Part shown: in pieces, positions 43,901 to 49,885 of the stretch
How positions within the stretch are numbered: the stretch's first letter is position 1
Layout: each line of letters opens with the position of its first letter
Source of the DNA: an uncultured Clostridia bacterium
GTDB taxonomy: Bacteria; Bacillota; Clostridia; Christensenellales; UBA1242
Direction of reading: 5' to 3'
DNA length: 64,000 nt
NCBI GenBank assembly: GCA_944372585.1
Contig: CALVZQ010000002.1
Location: forward strand, 95,425 to 159,424
The notes under the pieces: generated by a model
Seen by the model: only the letters and a program-made list of their open reading frames with translations
What the model was told of the DNA's origin: nothing
Databases searched by the model: none
Made by a program: the position numbers and the translations under genes

Positions 43901-44228
43901 TGATCACACCATCAGTTATGTATCCATTTGAAAGCAATTCTTGTCCAACCAAAGAAAGAGTCACACTTCTTTCTGTGACATTTTCGGTTGAAGTCGTGAT
44001 TGTCATGTTGAAATCAGAAGAAGCCTCAAATTGTTCGAGCGTTGAATTGTAATAAGCTGAACCATCGCTGATGTCTTCAACAAAACTGATATTTTCAGGT
44101 TCAATAAGCTCATCGTCAAAACTTCCCATCAGATAAAGAGAAAGCACGGTCACACCTGCAATCCCAATGAATCCGACTATAACGAGTATGATAACTTTCC
44201 AAAGACTGAGAACTCCTCTCTTTTTCAT
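31914..44228 (-). CDS. Giant (4,104-aa) membrane-anchored surface protein
   Basis: One uninterrupted frame of 12.3 kb encodes a basic N-terminus, a single membrane helix (LWKVIILVIVGFIGIAGVTVL, about 9-31 in two parts) and about 4,070 residues predicted to be outside. The exterior is rich in Ser, Thr, Asn, Asp, Glu and Tyr, of extended beta character, with no LPXTG, GW or S-layer anchor at the C-terminus. Short related phrases recur (for example KTYYVYDAD, GKTYTIVHD, TEYYILPNN, GTQYFVNKN), which hints at a degenerate domain repeat. ATG 44228 is preferred to GTG 44243 because GAGG is correctly spaced before it. It is probably an adhesin or cell-cell contact fibre. Confidence 0.8.
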   Translation of the reverse strand: MKKRGVLSLWKVIILVIVGFIGIAGVTVLSLYLMGSFDDELIEPENISFVEDISDGSAYYNSTLEQFEASSDFNMTITTSTENVTERSVTLSLVGQELLSNGYITDGVITVPQVVTLNRAFTVELNREYNSSTQILEDWIIGGNSVLTATSSNVLILPETVKISVDVPVHPTNGIDVQVSGSSQTGETQEVVVGTTFTLDTIFHPSQSKYLFSDETREKEIFYAFTSSYISYDWEEERFVADLRSGNNMDTISVYTFSNSYYQKQVMDMYSSITDRELLTSNVTRYLDSHPEARIMKTINIKVLDIDVDSVEIGSSETSLSFSTYLDQYFTLTAASANGDGSLNLSIKDSSGASLNSLFGNVGIKFPKNATGLSLLGGRVMEVVTTDNGTIITQKDFDQSFDYASAPAGTEYYILPNNSPRDYVDYYWQFASSTEEEYNFAVNFFFENEDGNWESFFAFSGDTNIEKTMTLTVEDHDYEEEPSWQTNDTIFMTINFDEEGNSISSNIDLSKELNPVNQENVYKTVKYFLLIDTNEVGYAENLNMQEAFLCGSGMVYTEDYKGQTLAIAGTQTPNNGYTLYEIDGSVLTAVKSFSGKVKVIAATIKTDANNNPYLAEDGKYMIVKTSRVKDIMVESTLSITNLEPTISFATEILPNVEYNNDYYIPAINRNETGSQKTMITFELVLTNSEDPETDSQKVITAFNSGNLNIVCLDLNGQSANDYVTLQGLVEEGVAGNEITFEGTLAIEEAYFSANRSSVDRGTYIRLQLQYDNGRETYSKDITIQDSDKNYFYIYYQQPVSITAEYENQFDLDNDGDGVLDDVVVNISATSGISITWGNRPINGTTDTVIAELNELLAITYTDQFGNTIDPNSGIYNMRLVETPEQGDYILSFDSSLSKIQNFISTQGVERTTNLTAYVVDNEGNFVYAFDETGNVTQDLLQTQTLTFRVQSEGVKLLEYDPTDIVGPIADDVYKSSTSLSQATVSKYVTSNQTIDMNTLLRVYTSGADEELTMANNLVYKLDDGFISSLSSSNKIDIMKMIKFNNTETLEDGETDNIENYRDTNISVLNIVNPFKEDTQIVFSVRDENESLFDITLVLILKSDITINQSLNSYYEENSDYLVTNGNAISVFAGETYDLAEYFTISSHLGENYSWVNSLGALDLNSNINGVFYSTQDFCYLTPVQENGEIVRILLTIDDIYQFREVRFTIYFGTNSFYASSVTMTLYVNPNIVVRQTVSDLSGNPYINLETISSQQLSTSYKLYKLTSYIEAGGFDGAEEIVSDLNTGATAFAYNNISAEKYLNIEQVTGGTNSYNFYFVDGSELSINLGQRVEQRYQISVSSVGSSTTQILDAVKIIENGTERQIVLCERSGDLTISFDIGYGEDDNERLASNILKRDTGNNDTEDVDIVIYNQNIYLLLIPSSTYISQNNFSISSATGSLYSNSGRTLSTHGIDGFVSLAGNSFEAQKELVDASENSMHVNISLNAIVSKIGDKFVYYNNNDLPDTVEDMKFNSLSDQDFSVLIGDYATLEQKDVYQTLQAGKTYTIVHDSSDDLTSTEDAFGFYFDGILTQINDSYASYDISILPNAQGYIDGLATLKTEGDNSLATQLEINHLESAETDAYIVLRLELYQYTGNVRYVWYYRIKVAPNFTKGTVKYPYSDAGEYINTDSACYDEATESYSINLEEEFTAQNSKYSSGKRFGDIAEWIGYEENETKPTVEANYTLKDARVGEVSVSNFTYSFNDGYFNIKLSDNSSPLTITIEKSFSVDGVKMIGSEMQYIFYFNQGEQYVHSLRQSANGEESSLTAQKNTYSAMINAGSEEVVFKPEIRISSNGTESRVNNFSAYIAGENLESALMTKILIKAGTVTYTDATGGTVKETLEEDLAIGEWQETAVDYSANPEEIVTLTDLDGTQYFVNKNDVNWTYAYLDENKELHLKPQTTIDQDRQFEIGFYTEERVVFKVDLTVTSYFEWEINPQITFEGGEKYTIQSGNNAIFSQLEVNEILASLTIYDFDLELLDESEPYRYIQTKDTELQPEKTYYVYDADMQTYLIVESPVVEDIGEYYEVELTYGDLVFIDNDAANYQENSVEFAHLLEDITFTFNGTISDSEGHQYSFTFDLNVESSFVIEQTRRYDDITNRYGSVDFDVSIDTIQDAMPDLMPLYDDVTGTKSAYMFVVTGADGTIQHSDLETIEPVNVASSTLQEQTFDVAYMFDNKEIFNFTVRYRFTVRPNVTVSPNYPIPDGETYSEKEYIATTQGADEVFKSELLEKFFVSVAPLARENRIVVENVEDLKSETLEKTWSVSVASISNATVEATGSIPTKTISASSEDMTIVTNVEESVIESLNLQFAIVNSSSNGLVTFDVTVNSVTTTYSVEIVPGSNIKISTNTPNYVNNRESVYAEDLAGQSSSHLFEQNRILSYAFNTNVISGTTYYLRFVNSNSEVQIFTITADTINQIINQDLGRGYLGYGYVGTYNSRGGAESDAGKIDDSTIYLAANYPRLTNRIVAYYYDDTPILFDDTNSLILNRTVDGVTTGVDANEFELTNNDYNEIVNLRVELKVGDETIETSGTYNLYLDIEFDVAGNADSSQNYTTVEVNAGVERSLLSYTSFGIRNPRTGLLYDATSMYNTTGTFTLQIYGFVDTIHVDTETSDLGDDATEEQKLARVAGEIHKNLTSTTGKDLSTEIVYKTGLSPRAGFDVNEASSSGDLKNNYITISGVLNNGKTVDYDIFAQGANNDGNYVMMMVTYQVQIGDDYITESHNILFKVVANSTMRFKSQQENAQNYISGATEIVDGQTVMSNSISPYEIYLTNIGDSEVNFNLWETTGLTDANASTILANMYGSSTNSANTFKYTYEDGLREGYNDRSELITGSLRSWDHVGTTYTYNSDFGTPTANQLHIGIDTISLGSRSFIIELENVFGYKAYFYFRITANVNPTIYSMSEYTLTEGDTIGVGLRFQTVSTSTTADGKVMFNSFNYEIPDDPTDHTKNQIHINLYGSGYSITEAQIQATINNNSGGDTLPRGSIITKRFSGTDGVLASAGSSIILDIITPSADVDNIGDWQDINWFKDDGVQANLTGAALSGATCVLSLSVVRSDTATGRIGYYRVRYGEDEDDYLTQVYGISSTYQEPVYTGTGVTAPNININLTGIGAYGFSNSWGAVNVDSLTSTYITQQPISSMQNIHVKKIEFYLGETWLGGTYVDSSDETQTTLERDDMENATERALVTNPDYSFVTGVTPSAAAVSQGISFSDDKAFKVPVISGIYFGTSSSISNVKMNITLSSGEEECVISEYITLKRSAGSDTLFEEEIYDTQTPKLASISGSREIYNDTLEIVLDPGESITFAINDAEITSIENNILTEDGGTTKTANLITRSNSSTYTITEYVGISGNIEGLEKNFERGDRFYLYVVSTSGEPQISYNGSKLTVTDQKATGSIGAYNTGSSALVMNIESVGELLSNNTKSERLFFLFKENGQVYQYFQEFTIKPLYESATASGGNYFSVADYYKVTDTDETNTYYVIPLKSWGRSISLRGYNDSDTGTPLNGQEAYKFYFKINTASGGSGSAFIDENGLITTTEDFDIVAHTITVNVYMKVSGANGAFEEVSERVQLGSFRIYLSASGTERDTSIGEGVWLDSPSGTDTVNNIMVVPTGYTVSTIGNTANLCNFTELDLSGSTEDAGTFAIETGQTIDFTEVCTDPYNFGTAYHLVKYEVGDSSTYVNFNNINSWTFTSAGSYTLTLVALGRDSNTGSVNSKIITLKVIVYETSTKEEQQYAGSTGENFGGAFDPEYTWYLLKENGSIEQVSSFDSGGKIGIYTNTYIAQPTSGGETKLVTKTFYVYAGTKNMSVAIRPLATFQLSNLVTSLGSDQTVEFYKQELNQIVKKSSDSFTYGENSSAVAQYFVVIKNADGSYSSIEQYEVTYKFISSNVTNGSILIAKSDEAISDKIKEYASQSLGVDQTSIGNIEIMSSQGIITEENRNGSDIGSDWILQEYVVTYTNNQGATRYARFSFNIYLYQAEVSVEKDTTINNAFRLSELNSDIQTAIQSETGETVTVLGYYQHNETGISVIETIVLEETTTRAFYVRTNNGYYLVNVTFNI

Positions 44229-44480
44229 ACAAACCTCATTCACAAAAAATTGATTTAAAGTCTAGACAAACGTTTTGTAAAAACAAAAACCTGCAAATAA
44301 AAAACTTACAAAAATATTGTTTGCCTTTTTCGACAAATTAATTATACAATTTTTATCTTTTTGACGCAAGTGAAAAGACGAAATTTCGGTAATTTATATA
44401 TTATTATATATAGGCAGGTTTGCAACTGGGAATAAATAGTCAATTTTACAGTTGTTTTCGGCAATTTGTTAGTTTTAAGG
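44229..44480. other. Intergenic region between divergent giant gene and leaderless gene
   Basis: About 250 AT-rich bases. A weak minus-strand TTTACA...TTTAAA pair precedes the giant gene, and GTCTAGAC is a short palindrome near 44261. I see no other feature or open frame. Confidence 0.4.
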
Positions 44481-44509
44481 TTGACACAAAATTGCTAATG
44501 GTTTATAAT
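44481..44509 (+). promoter_or_regulatory. Consensus promoter of a leaderless gene
   Basis: TTGACA (44481-44486), 17-bp spacer and TATAAT (44504-44509) are perfect boxes. The next ATG begins 7 nt after the -10 box, where transcription should begin. Confidence 0.9.
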
Positions 44510-44515
44510 GTTTTT

Positions 44516-45229
44516 ATGATAGCAAATTATGAGGTTTACAATTTTTTGAATATGATAAATGTTCGTCTTGGAAAGGTTTATAAGTTGACAGGATACAGTC
44601 CCTTGCCAAAGAATTTTGTCATGACCAAAGATTTGTTGAAAGAAAGATTATATCTCAATCAAATGTCACTAAATATAAATTTCCCAAATTTTGTTTATGA
44701 AAATAAAAATGAAATAAAAAAACATTTTAAAAATTCCATAAAAAATATCAAAAAATTGAAAAAAAACATAAAAAACTACGATTTTTCACCACAATTTTTG
44801 GAAAAACTTGAAGTTTATTTTGATATCAGAATTGACGTCACAGAATCTCTCTTAAACGAATTTAAAAATCAACGTTTTGACGAAAAAGAAGCTTTTCAAG
44901 AAATTTATCGTCTCAATCCGATTCTTTCAAAATTGTTTATGGAATTGTTTGAAGAGCATGTTGACACAGAAGCATTACTTGTGAATCTTGAGGATATATA
45001 TGAAATTTCATATCTTCAGAAATTGCAAATGATTGAGAAAAAACAAAAAAACACTCAAAGGAAAACATCTCAGACTCTTGAACAGACAACAAAACAACAC
45101 AGCGAAATTGAAAAAAAGAAAAAATTGAATGCAAAACCAAAAGAAAATGTTTCAAAAATTGAAAGAGAATTGAAACAAAGGACAAAAACAAATGAGACAA
45201 ACAAAAAAAATATCAAGGAGAAGCAATGA
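44516..45229 (+). CDS. Hypothetical basic helical protein, leaderless mRNA, coupled to ABC-F gene
   Basis: I do not recognise this 237-aa protein. It is soluble, helical and very basic, with a Lys-rich hydrophilic C-terminal third of Lys/Glu/Thr repeats (about 170-237) that looks disordered or nucleic-acid-binding. The ATG at 44516 lies exactly at the predicted transcript start, so the longer frame from 44420 is not transcribed. It overlaps the ABC-F gene by 4 nt (ATGA). A partner role at the ribosome is possible; nothing in the sequence proves it. Confidence 0.7.
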   Translation: MIANYEVYNFLNMINVRLGKVYKLTGYSPLPKNFVMTKDLLKERLYLNQMSLNINFPNFVYENKNEIKKHFKNSIKNIKKLKKNIKNYDFSPQFLEKLEVYFDIRIDVTESLLNEFKNQRFDEKEAFQEIYRLNPILSKLFMELFEEHVDTEALLVNLEDIYEISYLQKLQMIEKKQKNTQRKTSQTLEQTTKQHSEIEKKKKLNAKPKENVSKIERELKQRTKTNETNKKNIKEKQ

Positions 45230-46806
45230 TTCAAACCACTAATGTTTCGCTTGCTTTTGGCGGAAGAACACTATATAAAGATGTGAATCTGAAGTTCACA
45301 AAAGGAAATTGTTATGGAATTATCGGTGCAAACGGTGCCGGTAAATCTACTTTTTTGAAAATTTTGACTGGAGAAATTGAACCAAACACAGGTGAAGTTT
45401 CAATAACGCCAGGAGAAAGAATGTCTGTTTTGGAACAAAACCAAAACAAATATGACAATGAAACAGTTTTGGACACCGTTCTTTTGGGACATAAAAGATT
45501 GATGGAAATTCAAAAAGAAAAAGACGCACTCTATGCAAAAGAAAATTTTTCAGACGAAGACGGAATAAGAGCAGGAGAACTAGAAACAGAATTTGCAGAA
45601 CTTGGTGGCTGGGAAGCAGACAGCGAAGCAAAGACCTTGCTTCAAAATCTTGGTGTTGAAGAAAGTTGTTTCTATGATTTGATGTCCACACTTGACTCAA
45701 AAATCAAAGTTAAAGTTTTGTTGGCACAGGCATTGTTTGGAAACCCAGACATTTTGATTTTGGACGAACCTACAAACAATTTGGACTTCAAAACAATCAG
45801 ATGGCTTGAGAACTTTTTGCTTGACTTTGAAAACATTGTCATTATTGTTTCTCACAACAGACACTTTTTAAACAAAGTCTGCACCCACATTTGTGACGTT
45901 GACTTTGGCGAAATCAATATGTATTTGGGAAACTATGATTTTTGGTATGAAACAAGTCAACTTCTTGCAAGGCAAGCAAAAGACCAAAACAAAAAAGCAG
46001 AACAACGTGCAAAAGAATTGAAAGAGTTTATTGCAAGATTCTCTGCAAATGCTTCAAAATCAAAACAAGCAACAAGCAGAAAGAAAGAATTGGAAAAACT
46101 GACAATCGACGACTTCAAGCCATCATCAAGAAAATATCCATATGTTGATTTCAAATATGAACAAGAAATTGGCAAAGAAATTCTCAAAGTGGAAAAATTG
46201 TCAAAGAAAGGCATGTTCAAAAATCTGTCTTTCACAGTTGAACATTGTCAAAAAATTGTGTTTTTGTCATCAAATAGTTTGGTTTTGACAACATTGTTCA
46301 ACATTTTGACAGGAAAGGAACAGGCAGACAGCGGAGAAATTCGTTGGGGAAAAACAATAAAATATTCTTATCTTCCACAAGATAACAGAGAATATTTTGA
46401 AAATTGTCACTTGAGCATTGTTGACTGGCTCAGACAATATTCAAAAGACAAAACTGAAAGTTATGTTCGCGGTTGGCTTGGAAGAATGTTGTTCTCTGGA
46501 GAAGAAAGTTTGAAAGAAGTCAATGTCCTTTCCGGAGGAGAAAAAGTCAGATGTATGCTCGCAAAAATCATGCTTGAATCTGGAAACTTTCTGATTCTGG
46601 ACGAACCTACAAATCACCTTGATCTTGAAAGCATCACATCTTTAAACAAGGGAATGATAAATTTCAAGGGTGGCATGCTTTTTGCAACAGGTGACCAAGA
46701 AATCATTGAAACAGTTGCAAACAGAATCATTGATATTGTTGATGAAAACACAATCATAGACAAGCAAATGTCTTATGAAGAATATATGGATAAATTTAAA
46801 AATTGA
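45226..46806 (+). CDS. ABC-F family ATPase (YkpA/YbiT-like)
   Basis: ABC-F proteins bind the ribosomal E site and act in translation or antibiotic protection. The 526-aa protein has two ATPase domains: the first with Walker A GANGAGKS (34-41) and ILILDEPTNNLD (about 176-187), the second with LSGGEKVRCMLAK and FLILDEPTNHLD. The first domain's signature is replaced by STLDSKIKVKVLLAQ, and the second Walker A by SSNSLVLTT, so each composite site has one weak half. These changes are known in the YkpA-like subgroup. The charged linker (about 248-290) is the P-site tRNA-interaction motif. It is coupled to the upstream gene. Confidence 0.9.
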   Translation: MIQTTNVSLAFGGRTLYKDVNLKFTKGNCYGIIGANGAGKSTFLKILTGEIEPNTGEVSITPGERMSVLEQNQNKYDNETVLDTVLLGHKRLMEIQKEKDALYAKENFSDEDGIRAGELETEFAELGGWEADSEAKTLLQNLGVEESCFYDLMSTLDSKIKVKVLLAQALFGNPDILILDEPTNNLDFKTIRWLENFLLDFENIVIIVSHNRHFLNKVCTHICDVDFGEINMYLGNYDFWYETSQLLARQAKDQNKKAEQRAKELKEFIARFSANASKSKQATSRKKELEKLTIDDFKPSSRKYPYVDFKYEQEIGKEILKVEKLSKKGMFKNLSFTVEHCQKIVFLSSNSLVLTTLFNILTGKEQADSGEIRWGKTIKYSYLPQDNREYFENCHLSIVDWLRQYSKDKTESYVRGWLGRMLFSGEESLKEVNVLSGGEKVRCMLAKIMLESGNFLILDEPTNHLDLESITSLNKGMINFKGGMLFATGDQEIIETVANRIIDIVDENTIIDKQMSYEEYMDKFKN

Positions 46807-46930
46807 AAGAAAAAATGTAATTTATTAAAAATTGAATAAAAAATTAAAAATATTAATTAAAAACATTAAAAAATAAGAAAAAATTTGATTTTTAATTAAT
46901 TTTTAACAATTTTTTAGTTCGATAATCAAA

Positions 46931-46964
46931 CAAAAAAAATAAACAAGCAATTATTTTTGCTTGT
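46931..46964 (-). terminator. Terminator after the 154-aa gene
   Basis: On the minus strand ACAAGCAA and TTGCTTGT pair, followed by a T-rich run; the stem may also end the ABC-F transcript. Confidence 0.7.
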
Positions 46965-46970
46965 TGTTTT

Positions 46971-47435
46971 TTATGATTTATTTCTTTCGGCAATTTCAGG
47001 ATTTTTTGTAGGATTTTTAATTTCTTTAAAATGTGAAATATTATTGTCTTTAATTCGGAAAGCAAAAGCTTTGTTCTTTCCATCTTTGCCCTTGAGCATA
47101 TACAAACCGTTACCGTTTTCAATGGACAATCTTTGAGTTGTTTCCATGTCCGTTTCACTTCCATATGTGTAATATACACTCAAAGTCTTTTTTGACAATT
47201 GATTTGTTAATCTCACATTTTCAACGCAATCTCTAATTTTCCCTTTTTCATCAATTCTCTTCACTTTCTTGTTTCCAACAAAAACTTGAGTAGAACGTGC
47301 TTTAAAGACTCTGCCTGATTCACTTTTGACAAAATTTTCAATATATCTGCTCAATTCTTGCAAAGGTTTTGCTTTTGAGGACAACATTATATCCAAAACA
47401 TCTCTCCAGTCACCCAATAATCTAACTTCTTTCAT
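46971..47435 (-). CDS. Hypothetical protein
   Basis: This 154-aa cytosolic protein is not recognised. It opens with a helix (WRDVLDIMLSSKAKPLQELSRYIENF, in two parts) and continues as beta strands with Lys-rich turns (RSTQVFVGNKKVKRIDEKGK; SVYYTYGSETDME). CTGGAGGTTGAAATG gives a good ribosome site. The promoter is overlapped by a 16-bp palindrome. It is a single-gene unit converging on the ABC-F gene. Confidence 0.7.
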   Translation of the reverse strand: MKEVRLLGDWRDVLDIMLSSKAKPLQELSRYIENFVKSESGRVFKARSTQVFVGNKKVKRIDEKGKIRDCVENVRLTNQLSKKTLSVYYTYGSETDMETTQRLSIENGNGLYMLKGKDGKNKAFAFRIKDNNISHFKEIKNPTKNPEIAERNKS

Positions 47436-47453
47436 TTCAACCTCCAGATAAAG

Positions 47454-47469
47454 TACAATATGTATTGTA
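47454..47469 (-). promoter_or_regulatory. Palindromic operator over the -10 box of the 154-aa gene
   Basis: TACAATA-TG-TATTGTA has 7-bp perfect arms. On the minus strand one arm is the -10 box TACAAT, with TTGATT 18 bp upstream. A repressor bound here would block transcription. Confidence 0.55.
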
Positions 47470-47522
47470 ACACTTTTAAATTATCAAAATCAATATCTTA
47501 TTTTAAATTTTTATAAAAATAT

Positions 47523-47551
47523 TTGACATTCAATCTCTTTTATTGTAAACT
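47523..47551 (+). promoter_or_regulatory. glyS promoter
   Basis: TTGACA (47523-47528), 17-bp spacer and TAAACT (47546-47551). Confidence 0.75.
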
Positions 47552-47557
47552 TTTGAT

Positions 47558-47698
47558 AGCTATGACGGAACTGGCAACTCCTGAGCAAACGCTTGTCGGC
47601 GTAAAGACAGTAATGAGGTAAGAATTTTCTTACGAAATAGGGTGGAACAGCGGTTTTGAAAAATCGCCCCTGTGCTTTGTTTTGGCACAGTTTTTTTT
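47558..47698 (+). promoter_or_regulatory. T-box leader with antiterminator and terminator, controlling glyS
   Basis: The T-box core AGGGTGGAACAGCGG (47639-47653) and CGCCCCT form the antiterminator; CTGTGC/GCACAG (47670-47690) and T8 form the terminator. GTAAG/CTTAC is stem III. Uncharged tRNA-Gly should favour read-through. The part before stem III is only about 60 nt, short for stem I. Confidence 0.85.
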
Positions 47699-47735
47699 AT
47701 TAATTTTGTGCTGAAAAATTAAAAGGAGAATTATA

Positions 47736-49121
47736 ATGGAAGAAAAAACAAATTTAACAATGGACAAAATTGTCAACCTTTGCAAAGCAAGAGGTTTTGT
47801 GTTTCCAGGAAGCGAAATCTATGGAGGTCTTGCCAACAGTTGGGACTATGGTCCGATTGGAAGCGAACTCAAGAAAAACATCAAAGAGCTTTGGTGGAAG
47901 AGGTTTGTTCATGAAAATGAATATAATGTCGGCATTGATGCTGCAATCATCATGAATCCAAGAGTTTGGCAAGCAAGCGGACACCTTACCAACTTTTCTG
48001 ATCCATTGATTGATTGCAAAAGCTGCAAACAACGCTTTCGTGCAGACAATTTGATTGAAGAATTCTCCAAAGGAACAGTTTCTGCAGAAGGAATGTCCAG
48101 AGAAGATATGGAAAAATACATTCAAGAAAACAAGGTAAAATGTCCAAACTGCGGGCACAGCAATTTCACAGGTCTTAGAAATTTCAATTTGATGTTCAAA
48201 ACCTTTATGGGTGTGACAGAAGATGCAAAGAATGAAGTTTATCTGCGTCCGGAGACCGCTCAAGCAATGTTTGTCGACTATAAAAATGTTGTCAGAACTC
48301 AAAGGCCAAAGATGCCTTTTGGTATTGCTCAAATGGGAAGAAGTTTCAGAAACGAAATCACTCCAGGAAACTTCATTTTCAGAACAAGAGAATTCGAACA
48401 AATGGAACTTGAATTTTTCTGCAAACCAGGAACGGACCTTGAATGGTTTGAATATTACAAAAACCAAATGAGAACTTGGCTTTATGACCTTGGAATCAAA
48501 AAAGAAAACTTGAGAGAAAGAAATCACTCAAAAGAAGAACTGTGTTTCTATAGCAAAGCCACCTGTGACTTTGAATTTTTGTTCCCATTTGGCTGGGGAG
48601 AACTTTGGGGAATTGCTGACAGAACAGACTATGACCTTACACAACACCAAAAAGCAAGTGGGGAAAACATGGAATATATCGATCCGGTCACAAATGAAAA
48701 ATACATTCCTTATGTTGTCGAACCTGCACTTGGAGTTGACAGAATGTTCTTGACAATTCTTTGCAATGCTTATGCAGAAGAAACAGTTGGAGAAAATGAC
48801 ACAAGAGTTGTTCTTCATCTTATACCTGCCCTTGCTCCTTACAAAGTCGCAGTTTTGCCACTTTCGAAAAAACTCTCAGAAAAGGCAAGAGAAGTCTATC
48901 GCAAACTTTCAAAATCTTTCAATTGTGACTATGACGAAGCAGGTTCAATTGGAAAAAGATATCGTCGAGAAGATGAAATTGGAACTCCTTATTGCGTGAC
49001 GATTGATTTTGACACTTTGGAAGATGAAACTGTCACAATTCGTGATCGCGACACAATGGAACAAATTCGCTTGCCAATCTCCGAAATTGAAAATTTTGTA
49101 GGTCAAAAAATTAAATTTTAA
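47736..49121 (+). CDS. glyS: Glycyl-tRNA synthetase, dimeric class II type
   Basis: The 461-aa enzyme charges tRNA-Gly. It has the N-terminal [17 protein letters not shown] motif, zinc-binding CKSC and CPNC pairs (about 92-95 and 136-139), class II motif 2 ([23 protein letters not shown], in two parts), motif 3 with ALGVDRMFL, and the C-terminal anticodon domain starting near 345. It is the alpha2 type found in Bacillota relatives, archaea and eukaryotes, rather than the GlyQ/GlyS tetramer. AAGGAGAATTATA precedes the start. Control is by the T-box directly upstream. Confidence 0.95.
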   Translation: MEEKTNLTMDKIVNLCKARGFVFPGSEIYGGLANSWDYGPIGSELKKNIKELWWKRFVHENEYNVGIDAAIIMNPRVWQASGHLTNFSDPLIDCKSCKQRFRADNLIEEFSKGTVSAEGMSREDMEKYIQENKVKCPNCGHSNFTGLRNFNLMFKTFMGVTEDAKNEVYLRPETAQAMFVDYKNVVRTQRPKMPFGIAQMGRSFRNEITPGNFIFRTREFEQMELEFFCKPGTDLEWFEYYKNQMRTWLYDLGIKKENLRERNHSKEELCFYSKATCDFEFLFPFGWGELWGIADRTDYDLTQHQKASGENMEYIDPVTNEKYIPYVVEPALGVDRMFLTILCNAYAEETVGENDTRVVLHLIPALAPYKVAVLPLSKKLSEKAREVYRKLSKSFNCDYDEAGSIGKRYRREDEIGTPYCVTIDFDTLEDETVTIRDRDTMEQIRLPISEIENFVGQKIKF

Positions 49122-49125
49122 AAAC

Positions 49126-49160
49126 AAAAAAGACAAACAATCATTGTTTGTCTTTTCTTT
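49126..49160. terminator. Bidirectional terminator after glyS
   Basis: AAAGACAAACAA and TTGTTTGTCTTT pair perfectly, with A- and T-runs on each side; shared with the converging small membrane gene. Confidence 0.85.
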
Positions 49161-49170
49161 GTAATTTTTA

Positions 49171-49404
49171 TTAGTCAAGCCAAATAACTTTTCCCATAAC
49201 AAGAAGAGTGATAATGTCAACAAGCCAGAAAATTGCTGGACAGAAGAACAACATCAAAACTGCAAGAACAATTCCAAGCGCGTTTTCATTGCTTATTGAA
49301 CGGCAAAGACGATAAACAGCCCACAAAATGTCAAGGACAGGCAAAGCGAAAATAACTTTCACTATAAGTGGCAAATCGTCAAAAAATTTGATTACACTTT
49401 TCAT
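49171..49404 (-). CDS. Small two-helix membrane protein B, hypothetical
   Basis: The 77-aa protein has two or three hydrophobic segments (LPLIVKVIFALPVLDILWAVY; LGIVLAVLMLFFCPAIFWLVDIITLLVMG, in overlapping parts). It lines up in spacing with the upstream 77-aa protein (R...G...W..D), so the two may be paralogues. ATG 49404 has AAAGGAGAAG upstream; the longer frame from 49476 lacks a ribosome site and overlaps the upstream gene. Confidence 0.7.
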   Translation of the reverse strand: MKSVIKFFDDLPLIVKVIFALPVLDILWAVYRLCRSISNENALGIVLAVLMLFFCPAIFWLVDIITLLVMGKVIWLD

Positions 49405-49427
49405 CTTTTCTTCTCCTTTTAAACAAT

Positions 49428-49458
49428 CAAAAAGACAACATTCAATGGTTGCCTTTTC
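49428..49458 (-). terminator. Attenuator-like hairpin between two small membrane genes
   Basis: AAAAGGCAAC and GTTGTCTTTT (minus strand) pair with one wobble and a short T-tail. It may end part of the transcripts from the upstream gene. Confidence 0.5.
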
Positions 49459-49468
49459 TTTTGTGATT

Positions 49469-49702
49469 TTAGACATTCAAAAGTCTCATGATGTGTTTGC
49501 TTACAATCATCAACACAAGGTCACAAATCCAAACAATGGTGAAACCAAAGATAAGTCTGATGAGTCCTGCAACAATTTTGCCTTCAGAAAATCTTGTGAT
49601 TGCTCCGAGAATCCAAGCGGTAACAGGAATGATTGCAAGGATAAGACTTACAACATATCCCAAGCCAAAATAATCTGATTTTCTAGATGATTTCTTTGCC
49701 AT
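49469..49702 (-). CDS. Small two-helix membrane protein A, hypothetical
   Basis: The 77-aa protein has a basic start, two hydrophobic segments (about 12-35 and 45-68) and the phrase GAITRFSEGKIVAGLIRLIFG between them. No function is known. AAAGGAGAG lies upstream of ATG 49702 and a good promoter precedes it. Protein B follows about 60 nt downstream. Confidence 0.75.
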   Translation of the reverse strand: MAKKSSRKSDYFGLGYVVSLILAIIPVTAWILGAITRFSEGKIVAGLIRLIFGFTIVWICDLVLMIVSKHIMRLLNV

Positions 49703-49750
49703 ACCCCTTCTCTCCTTTTAAAATTATTTGTAATTTTTTCTTACATAACA

Positions 49751-49779
49751 ATTTTAAACCTTAAAACTTAGAATGTCAA
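49751..49779 (-). promoter_or_regulatory. Promoter of the two small membrane genes
   Basis: TTGACA (49774-49779) and TAAAAT (49751-49756) on the minus strand, 17 bp apart. Confidence 0.75.
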
Positions 49780-49885
49780 GAATTTAAACTCAATTAAATA
49801 TATGAATTTAAAAATTTTTAAATACCTTTTTCATAAATAATTTTTATTATTCTTTCAAATAATATGTTAAAGGAGGAATCAAATA

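Noticed and set aside
32000..44000. Many plus-strand open frames opposite the giant gene
   Set aside because: They are shadows without ribosome sites; the minus frame alone is continuous and protein-like.
46807..46930. AT-rich stretch after the ABC-F gene as a second origin or unwinding element
   Set aside because: It contains no DnaA boxes; it is ordinary AT-rich spacer.
47558..47650. c-di-GMP riboswitch suggested by GGCGTAAAGAC
   Set aside because: The surrounding consensus (GCAAACC and closing tetraloop receptor) is missing, while the T-box antiterminator is exact.
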